Source: Plectosphaerella cucumerina
Lineage: Eukaryota; Ascomycota; Sordariomycetes; Glomerellales; Plectosphaerellaceae
Direction: 5' to 3'
Assembly (NCBI GenBank): GCA_020746995.1
Contig: JAGPXD010000002.1
Coordinates: 6,014,001 to 6,078,000, forward strand
Length of the DNA stretch: 64,000 nucleotides
The position numbers and the translations under genes are program-made. This document shows positions 56,442-64,000 of this stretch, piece by piece. Each line of letters opens with the position of its first letter. The stretch's first letter is position 1. The notes beneath the pieces were generated by a model. That model did not search any database. It was not told where the DNA came from and saw nothing but the letters and a program-made list of their open reading frames with translations.

Positions 56442-57738
56442 ATGTCCTTCTTCGAGTCACCCCCCAAGCCCAAGACCGCCCTCGGCTGGCACCGGCCTCT
56501 CTCGCCAACAGCCGGTGTCAAAGTCTCGCCCATCGCTCTGGGCGGCATCAGCCTGGGCAACCAATGGAGCGAGCTGTTCGGCAAGAGCGACGATGCCTTC
56601 GCCCTCCTCGATGCGTTCTACGGCCATGGCGGGAACTTCATCGACGCGGCCAGCAGCTACAACGACGAAGAGTCAGAGAAGCTCCTCGGCGAGTGGATGG
56701 AGGCCAGGGGCGTCCGCGACCAGATGGTCGTCGCCACAAAGTTCGCCTCGGGCTACCGCGCTCATGCCCGCGACACGGAGCCGATGCAGAGCAACACAAC
56801 GGGTACCTCGGCCAAGAGCCTCCACCTCTCCGTTAGGGACAGCCTGCGGAAGCTGCGGACGGATTACATTGATGTGCTGTACGTGCACTGGTGGGACTTT
56901 TCAACTTCGGTCGAGGAGGTCATGACGCGCCTGCATGCGCTGGTGATGGCGAGGCAGGTCCTGTACCTGGGGGTGTCGGATACGCCGGCGTGGGTTGTCG
57001 TCAAGGCGAACGAGTGTAGGTCCGATGCCGAGATTGATGGGTCGTCGCTGACTTTGAGGGAACAGTTGCCCGTCGTAACGGCATGACGCCCTTTTCTGTG
57101 TACCAGGGCCGATGGAACGCGGCGTTCCGCGACATGGAGGCTGACATCATCCCTATGTGCGAGGACCAGGGCATGGGCATCGTGTCGTGGGCGTCACTTG
57201 GTGGTGGGCAGCTGACGACGGCCGAACAGAGACGCACCATGGCCGATGACCCGGATGCGCCCAAGGGCTTCTACGGCCGGAACGACTTTGATATCCCCGT
57301 GTCTGATGTGATTGAGGAACTTGCGACGGCCAAGGGCGTGACCTTCCAGCAGGTGGTGAGTCGGGCATGGCAACCCAAGCGGATTCATACTGATCCTCGC
57401 TAGGCTCTTGCGTACCTCTTCCATCAGTCGACTTATGTCTTCCCCATTGTCGGCGTCCAGACGATCGAGCATATCAAGGCCATGCCGGGTGCTCTTGGCG
57501 TCAAGTTGTCCAAGGAGGAGATTGGGCGACTGCACGACGCGGCGCCTTTCAACCCGCTGTTTCCCAACACGTTCTTGTGGAAGGAGAAGTACAACACCAG
57601 GCTCACGTTTGCCGATCAGTCGTCTATGCAGATGTCGACGTGGGTCGACGCTCCACCGAAGCCGGCAGTAAGTTTCCTGCGTGTTGCGAAAGAGGGTCTG
57701 AGACTGACATGATTTAGCCATTTGAGCCCCGGTCGTGA
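56442..57738 (+). CDS. Aldo-keto reductase, aryl-alcohol dehydrogenase type
   Basis: Exons 56442-57015, 57066-57355, 57404-57667 and 57718-57738, with introns carrying GTAGGT, GTGAGT and GTAAGT donors, encode 382 residues; the last exon encodes only six residues and the stop. An NADPH-dependent reductase of the AKR (beta/alpha)8 family. The catalytic tetrad is visible as Asp68, Tyr73, Lys100 and His149 (FIDAASSYND, VATKFASG, LYVHWWD). Typical AAD phrases follow: LGVSDTPAWVV, VYQGRWNAAFRDME, IPMCEDQGMG and FPIVGVQTIEH. Fungal members reduce aromatic aldehydes or take part in polyketide pathways; no polyketide genes lie nearby, so detoxification of aryl aldehydes is the safer guess. The start at 56442 is the first ATG, following a CT-rich leader. 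Confidence 0.93.
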
Positions 57739-57959
57739 GGTTGTCGCGATGAGCTAGACTGAGAAGGCCAAGGTGATTGTGTTGGTGCCAGCGATGAGAG
57801 CCATCGGGGCATGTGCTGAGGAAGCTCATCTTACTCGGTCCGTAGGCGAACCACGAGTCTGACTACATACCTGGATGAATTGACGAAGTGGATTACCTGG
57901 TCCAATAGAGATAGTCTACCTGAAATCCAAAGCCGTGACCCCAGGAAGGCAGGAAGGCA

Positions 57960-59585
57960 CTACCACTCTCCGCGAGCTCGGGCAAGATCAAAGACTTGCC
58001 GCATCAAGTCACGCCGCTTCTTCTCCAGACAATCTTGCTCATCCTGGTCATGAGTCCACGCACGAGACTCATGCTCGGTGATCATCTGCTGCAGTGAGAC
58101 AGGTCTAGCCACCTGTGTCGAAAGTCCGAGGTGGAAGATGGCATCGGCGTGGCACCGAGTCTCCTCGTCGACAAGTGATGTCTCTACGACGACACCTTCG
58201 TTGCCGTGACTCCGGGCCACAACATCCCACACTTTGAGAGCAGCATCTCCGACGACAAGCTTCGAAGTACCCCGCACCGTGATTGTAGCTGGCTTCTGCT
58301 TGTCTTTGGTCCTCTGATACCTGAAGAGCATCGCCACACCCTTCCTGCCATTCCACAGTTCCATCCTCTCGAGCTTTGGCATTTGAAGTACCGCTACCGC
58401 AGCGTCTTGGAGCAGCTGGTCAACATCTGCCACCTTTGCATCGTTGGTGAAGATCCTCGATGTCAGGGTCAGGGATGTGAGACTCTCCCATGTCCATGCA
58501 TCATCGCGCGCTGCGAAGAAGTACCCGGCGTCGGCCATGAAAGAGACACACAGCGTGTCGAGGCGCAGACTGGCGCGGGCGAGTTTTCGACTCACGTCTG
58601 GGCTTGGCTTCCGGACGGGAACGCCCTCGAAGTATCTGTGTGGATAGAACTCATTGAAGTTCTCGAATATGGTCAGGTTGCGTATTTTTGACGACGAGAA
58701 CGAGTCGATCAGCGTCTGCGTGCCTGTTTTCGGTCAGAGGTTGTCAAGTGCGGCGAAAAGTTAGAAGGAACACTTGCGTTTGTCTGTGTGAAGCTGCAAA
58801 CCGTCGAACTCCATCCATGGCTCCCACCAGAATTCGTTCAAATTAGGGAAACGTGTAAGCATGTTGGAGAGTGCGACCGGCTTCCATCGTCGGCGGGTCT
58901 GCTGGCGAAGGCGAACTTCACCGACGACTGGTACAGAGGGAAGACTCCGCCACCAGTCCATCTCGGGTGGTTCGTCATCGAAAGGGCCATCGCCCATGAT
59001 CTCTTCGAAAGTCTGGATGATGGCATGTTCTTCAGGAGCAACAGTCTGCTTTCCGCCGGCCCAGCCATGAGCCTTGTCATCCGCTGGGGTCGGTTTTTGT
59101 ATGCTGCAAGCATGAAGAGTGTCAGGACGGAAATCGAGGTACTTGAACCAGTGTTGATTATCGCTGGGCGAGTAGATGCTGATGTCGAGGGCCAAGTCAC
59201 CGCGAGGCTCCCATCTACCGAGCGTCCTGAAGAGGCTTTGAAACGCATCGACGATGGACTGGTTGTCGACGTCGTCCAGGCCCCATTGCTCGGCGTCGGT
59301 GTTGCGACACTGATCGCAGTCATATAGCTTTAGTTCGATGCGAAACCAAATGTAGCGAATTTGGCTTTTCTTTTGGAACAGGAATGTCTGCGTATAGGGT
59401 TCGGCGAGGCGTGACGCGGACAGGTTGATCTCGGCAAAGTTGAGCGGCTCGATGATTGATCGCCACTCCTGGCAAACGGTGGCGAGGATGCTGCACTTGT
59501 CACCGATAACTGGTAGTGGCCTGATGATTCTATCTCTGATCTCAGGGGTCAGAGTGGCCCAAAGCCTGCCCAAGTCGGTCGACAT
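57960..59585 (-). CDS. F-box-like protein (DUF6546-like)
   Basis: Exons 58778-59585 and 57960-58723 encode 523 residues. The N-terminus (LWATLTPEIRDRIIRPLP, then ATVCQEWRSIIEPLNF) has the pattern of a degenerate F-box. The rest is rich in Trp, Leu and charged residues without clear repeats, as in a large group of fungal F-box-like proteins I associate with DUF6546. F-box proteins recruit substrates to SCF ubiquitin ligases, but whether this one binds Skp1 is unknown. The intron 58724-58777 is best read with a GC donor (GCAAGT) because that gives the right phase for exon 2; a weak GTTCCT donor five bases further in (intron 58724-58772) also keeps phase and would add codons. The downstream frame is protein-like (RNLTIFENFNEFYPHRYF). 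Confidence 0.72.
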
Positions 59586-59936
59586 TTCTGCTCAACAGGT
59601 GGCGGATGTTGACTGTCAAGGATCGGGGTATGTTGGAAGGTTTGGATATTCTGAGGAAATCGAATTGCCTTGAAGAAAAGGAAGCGCCTATTCAAAGGAA
59701 GGACTGTCCTTTTCTATCATTTTGGGAGGAACCCAACGGCGCCTCGAGTTTCAAGCAACGCCCCCGAAGCAAGCCACCTGCCCCAGTGCGCAGGCAGCTG
59801 ATTTGAGAAAAGAGCTCTTAAGAAGGAATTAATTGAGGCACCTAGTGTTTGCCGGATTTATGAGTGTTGATGACTCGGGGTGTGGTGTTTACCCTACCCA
59901 GCTAAGTAGCTGCAAGCGCCTTCTCGCCCTTTCGTC
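59586..59936. other. Intergenic spacer
   Basis: About 350 bases, somewhat AT-richer than its surroundings, between the promoter of the F-box-like gene and the 3' end of the HET gene. Nothing is recognised. Confidence 0.5.
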
Positions 59937-61712
59937 CTATCCGATCAGGCCAGAGACTACCTTCCACCCCGCCGGAGAGGCAGACCTTTCCATTGAAAAC
60001 AGAAAGTCCGGATTGTTCGGCAGAAGAGCAGGGGGATACCTCAGCTTTTGTCGCCAAACGCAGAAGCCTAGGCGACGATAATGCGGCTGACTCCCATGCT
60101 CGAGGTTAGGCTTGAGAATCAGACCTACCGCGGCGGTTTGTGGTACATGCCAACCATCGTCGCTTGGGGTTTCGTAATGACCCAAAAGGAGTACTACTGT
60201 TTGTGCTTCGGCTAGGAAGCCCAAGGGTAGCGTTAGTACCTCCTTGCCCAAGCAATTGAACACGGTGCTTGGTGCATTTCCGGCATCCAGACAGACTGAT
60301 AGCCAGAACTGCTTCCGGAGCTGTTCCTGGTCTGCTTGCGTAAAGATGGTCTGGAAGTCAAGCCAGGGGCAAGCCAGCCCTGTAAATGTCGCCCATGTCG
60401 TACCGTTGAGATCAGAGACTCCAAGAACGCAAGGAGGCTGCGCATCTGTGTCCTCTTTACACGCCCCAGTGAATGTGTGCGATGCCCTGGTGTATTCCGG
60501 GATGCCGTGCGGCACCCGCGAATCACCACTCGGGAGCCACGCGGTTCCAACAGGCGCAGGTTTCGTGTGAAGAAAAGTTTGGCTCTGGGCAGGATATAGA
60601 GACAGGAGCTCGTTTGCGAACTGGGTCTGGAGCTGCGGTAGTGTGAAGGAGCGACCCCCCAAACCGATGGCAGAGCTTCCCAGCCGGAAGCCGAAGATCT
60701 GCTGAATGGCGTATATGGTGTCCTCTTTTCGGGAGGCTGTCCTATTCCTTGAAGCAATGTATGGCGCAATGATGTTGGAGGTGGAAAGCGTACTGAGGCC
60801 AAAACGTGTGGTCAGGTCCAGGATCAGACGTAACTTTTGTGCGGCTTCTGCGTCGGTGTCTGTCCTATACAGTCGCGGTTCCAGGTCGGCAAGAATCGAT
60901 GTGAACAATAGCTGTAAGGAAGTCCTTGGGCTGTTGTATTCCCAGTGCGCCGTCCTTCCTTCCCGAGAGAGCAGCTTCATGTGTGGACAGAGGAATGATT
61001 CCTGAAGCGTCCACAGCGATGAGAACCAGGGATCTCCGAGGATTGTCCTGAGGGCGCTCAATATGATGTCCATAATTTCGCAATCTTGACGCTTCTCTTT
61101 CAGAAATGCCTTTGGTACGCGAAGGTCGACTAATGCTTCCTGAATATTGTCCAGGCTTCGAAAAAGGTCACTCTCTTCGGTTGAAGCGAGCCATGCAAAG
61201 CACCGAGTAGCTTTACGGAAGATGTCCTACAAATCTCAGGTCAGCCATGACAACCTTGTATCTGTAATTTGGGGTTGTCATACAGCCTGCCTTCCTACCT
61301 CGGCGGCAGCCTCAGGCTGGCCTCGGCGTTGATCGATGCAGGCGACATCGACCCAGATGAAATCAACCCCGGGCACGTTTGGGTGCGAAGAGTCACTAGA
61401 GAATGGTCGCGTGAGGCTGCTCATCACCTCAAGAAACTGATCTGCAGTGAAATGCGTTGGGTTGACCTTAGGAATGTTCCATGGAACGCCGGCAATCGCG
61501 ACGCTTTCGACCTCATTGGCATGCTCGTCATCGTCTTTCAGCCTCCAGCGGCCCCACGTGTAGGACAAGATGTTGTATTTCGGCTCTTTAGAGTTGCCAT
61601 AGACGTTCCCCGGCTGCCATGGAAAGGAGGTCATTGACGGGATATGGAGGAGTCGTCTGGGCCAACTGCCCAGTCGCTCCTCTTCGGCCGCGATGCGCTC
61701 AATGTCGTCCAT
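59937..61712 (-). CDS. HET-domain (heterokaryon incompatibility) protein
   Basis: Exons 61284-61712 and 59937-61226, with intron 61227-61283 (GTATGA donor, GGCTGAC branch, TTGTAG acceptor), encode 572 residues. The HET domain is evident: YNILSYTWGRW at about residue 47, then FIWVDVACIDQR near 115 and EVGRQADIFRKATRCFAWL across the splice, with DPWFSSLWTLQES later. HET proteins trigger cell death on fusion of incompatible hyphae or act in fungal innate recognition. The C-terminal 300 residues have no recognisable repeat (no WD, ankyrin or NACHT module), so this is a HET-only protein. It sits back to back with a bZIP-like gene 304 bp away. Confidence 0.9.
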
Positions 61713-62016
61713 CTTGGGCGGCTACCTAGAAGCTCAAAGAAGGTTCTGGCGGAAGAAAATCTCGCGAGCGGCCTAATGAAATCGCAAGAGAAGATATGGG
61801 CCAATCTTCAATTGATAGTTGGCAGTAATTTTGACAAGAAATTGTCGTGATGTGAGGTGCAGCTTGCCTGCATCGTGAGGAACCTAGGTGTCGAAAAATT
61901 CGGTTACGTAATACGGCAGGCAGGCGACATTGCCTGCCTCCGGCTTTCCGCCTCACCTCCATCTCTTTCTCACCATACGTCTTTTCAACTTTCCGCATTA
62001 GCTAAATCTACATCAC
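61713..62016. other. Divergent promoter of the HET and bZIP-like genes
   Basis: About 300 bases between two start codons pointing away from each other. Both genes must draw on this short stretch, so shared regulation is possible. No distinct element is recognised. Confidence 0.5.
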
Positions 62017-62965
62017 ATGCCCTCCCATCCAGACTCCACATCTCTGCCAGAGCCCAAATCTCAGGCGCCATACCGTCATGTCGCCCCGCGGGCTGTCCCC
62101 GTGCCCGGTCTCTTCCCGCGCCTGGCCGAACTCGGCAGCGCCGACGAGGATTGGACAGGCATCACCGAACAGGCCAAGAGACGCAAGCTGCAGAACCGCC
62201 TGAACCAGAGAGCCCGGCGTGAGTCTTCATCGAATCGGAAGACAAGTTGCCGCCAGCTGATCATGCACAGGACAGAGACTACTCGTCTCAAAGACACAAC
62301 AAGATGAAGTTGCAGTCGCTGTCAATGACGAGGCGCCCGAGGGCGACAAGCAGACCAAGAAGCCGTCGCCCTGTCGCCTGGGACAGGCCACCACCCGCGC
62401 TCAGCTCCAAGCGTTCGCCCAGCACGTATCCCGGTCCCATCACCATGGCACCATTGACATTTTCCATTTACCTGACACTGTGCGCGTCAACGTCTTCTAC
62501 GCCCTCGCTCGCAACATTGCCCTACTCGGCTTCGACGACGCCTGGCTAACTGATGACGCTGTCTCGCCCTTCAACCGGCAGGGGCCCCTTCCCGAAACCG
62601 CCCCGGCCTGCCCGGACACCCTGCGCCCTACGCAACTTCAGGTCTCCGTCTCTCACCATCCCTGGATCGACCTATTCCCCTGCCCCCGCATGCGCGACAA
62701 TTTCCTCGCGGCCGTCCTTCTCCACGGCGAGGACGCAATCGACGAAGACGCCCTTTGCCGCGACGTCGTCGACGGCGGGGCCGAGGCGGGAACCGAAGCC
62801 TTGATCGCCTGGACAGACCCGTGGTCGCCGCGCGGGTGGGAGGTGACGGAGGCCTTCCTACGGAAATGGGGGTGGCTCGTTCACGGTTGCGTCGAGATGC
62901 AGGCGGGCACCAACGCGTGGCGGCAGCGGCGCGGCTTGCCTTCGCTGAGGTTTCCGGGGTGCTGA
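62017..62965 (+). CDS. bZIP-like protein with DUF3425 domain
   Basis: Exons 62017-62218 and 62271-62965, with intron 62219-62270 (GTGAGT donor, GCACAG acceptor), encode 298 residues. Residues about 45-70 (EDWTGITEQAKRRKLQNRLN and QRARRQR) form the basic region usual in this class; the leucine heptads that should follow are poor. The C-terminal half matches DUF3425: VSVSHHPWIDLFPCPRMRDN, then PWSPRGWEVTEAFLRKWGWL and a final WRQRRGLPSL. Such proteins are a large, fungus-specific family of putative regulators, mostly uncharacterised. The chosen splice is the only one that restores an Arg codon (C+GA) and keeps frame. Confidence 0.85.
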
Positions 62966-63095
62966 GGGCTACCGCTCTGCGATCTTCACCTGAGCGATTC
63001 GGCAGACTGATGACTTGCTCAGATTATTGAAGCGAGCCGAAGACCCAACGCTATGCTGCTCGAACTGAAAGCAAACGCAACACCGAAATACCTCC

Positions 63096-63676
63096 TCATA
63101 ACTCCGCCCTATCCAGGTCGAGCTGCCACGTCAGCCACCGCCCCTGGGACCTTTGCGAGAACCCGACCGGCCCGCCCTCCTCGATGAGCCGGAACCCTGC
63201 TGCCTGGTACAGACGTATCGCTCCTGTCAGAACGCTCTGAGTGAGGAGCACCACGCGCTTGTACTGCGAGGCCGAGTCAGCAACCATTTTGGGGGTATTT
63301 CTCCGGGCAAACTCACCCCCGCCTCGCGCGCAAAATCGACACACATGCGCACCAGCGTCGAGCCGACGCCCAGGCCCCGCGCCGCCGGCTCGACGAGCAA
63401 CAGTCTGATTCGTGCCGCATCCGTGTCCTTGCTATCCTTGACGATGCTGATGGTGCCGAGCTTGTCGCCCTCGCGCTCGGCGATCCAGCATCGCTCTCGT
63501 GCGGCGTCATAATTGTCGAGGAAGTCAGCCAGAATACGGGCGATGAGCGCTTCGAAGTGCTCGTTGAGGTCGTACTCCTCGGCGTACACAACGCCGTGGC
63601 GCTGCAGGATCCAGCCGACGTCGCCGGGGCGGTGGGTGCGGTAGGTGACCGCACCGGGTGTTGTCTTTTGCGTCAT
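63096..63676 (-). CDS. GNAT-family N-acetyltransferase, bacterial type
   Basis: Exons 63317-63676 and 63096-63263, with intron 63264-63316 (GTGAGT donor, GCTGAC branch, CGCAG acceptor), encode 175 residues. The sequence has GNAT motif order: a central beta strand ERCWIAEREGDKLGTISIVK, the acetyl-CoA loop LLVEPAARGLGVGSTLVRMC and the terminal AIRLYQAAGFRLIEEG with LTWQLDL. The start of the chain (GDVGWILQRHGVVYAEEYDL) closely resembles the acetyltransferase half of bacterial MarR-GNAT proteins, which suggests transfer from bacteria followed by intron gain. The acceptor substrate is unknown. The intron lies just after the acetyl-CoA-binding helix and phase is 0. Confidence 0.88.
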
Positions 63677-64000
63677 TGTGCTGGCTGAGGTGAAGACAAC
63701 AATGTTGCGACTACGAACTGTGATTTTGGAACTGTTTCTACAGACATTCGAGATGGCTTCATCCCGTGGTGGTTATGTACCCCTGGTGAAAGGCGCGACT
63801 AACAAGAGGGCCCCTGACTCGGGTGGACACTGGTGTCGTCCCAAGGGCGCGTCACACTGGGGACAGGCATGAAAGCGACCACCGGGAAGCCCATCGAAGG
63901 GAAGAGAACTGCGTTGGGCATTTCACTTCTTCGTTCTACATCTTGGCAGAATTGGAGTTTTGGAAGATGGGATATGAGGCTCAGTCTGGCTTGAGATGCG
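63677..64000. other. Intergenic region at the window edge
   Basis: About 320 bases upstream of the acetyltransferase gene. A 75-codon open frame on the plus strand has no supporting features. No gene is called. Confidence 0.5.

Overview
This window is nuclear DNA from a filamentous ascomycete (Pezizomycotina, most likely a Sordariomycete). It is GC-rich with GC-ending codons. Genes are monocistronic on both strands, and their spliceosomal introns are short (about 47-91 nt) with CTGAC/CTAAC-type branch points. The gene set is fungal: Sec61, Dnf3-type flippase, Spg1/Tem1 GTPase, HET-domain and DUF3425-type bZIP proteins. No bacterial operons, Shine-Dalgarno sites or CRISPR arrays are present. 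I rebuilt exon structures by hand from reading frame, splice sites and phase; no transcript data support them.

Layout. 1-1092: 3' end of SEC61. 3477-8602: ABCC-type transporter. 9486-10754: unknown single-span membrane protein. 11125-12153: IRC6/AAGAB-like protein. 12719-13750: OMP decarboxylase homologue that has lost its catalytic residues. 13974-14150: candidate Pol III RNA. 14700-14973: MITE-like element with long inverted repeats, a 9-bp target duplication and a 17-bp minisatellite. 15356-16129: secreted CHRD protein. 16437-17603: MDR oxidoreductase. 18080-22648: Dnf3-type P4-ATPase. 26068-28019: homeobox regulator, followed by 6.4 kb without a recognisable gene. 34475-38675: CAND1. 39881-41606: unknown Ser/Arg-rich protein. 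42462-43637: Spg1/Tem1 GTPase. 45686-47708: bilirubin-oxidase-like multicopper oxidase. 50049-51847: unknown secreted protein. 52077-52853: zinc-finger-like protein. 53828-54414: glycine cleavage H protein. 54803-55888: porphobilinogen deaminase. 56442-57738: aldo-keto reductase.

The last 6 kb (57960-63676) looks like fast-evolving accessory DNA: an F-box-like protein, a HET protein, a bZIP/DUF3425 protein and a GNAT acetyltransferase of bacterial type. The rest is mostly housekeeping (secretion, lipid asymmetry, cullin control, septation, haem and one-carbon metabolism) with no sign of a biosynthetic gene cluster.

Most noteworthy: the decarboxylase pseudoenzyme, the MITE-like element, the structured Pol III-like locus beside it, and two probable GC-AG introns.
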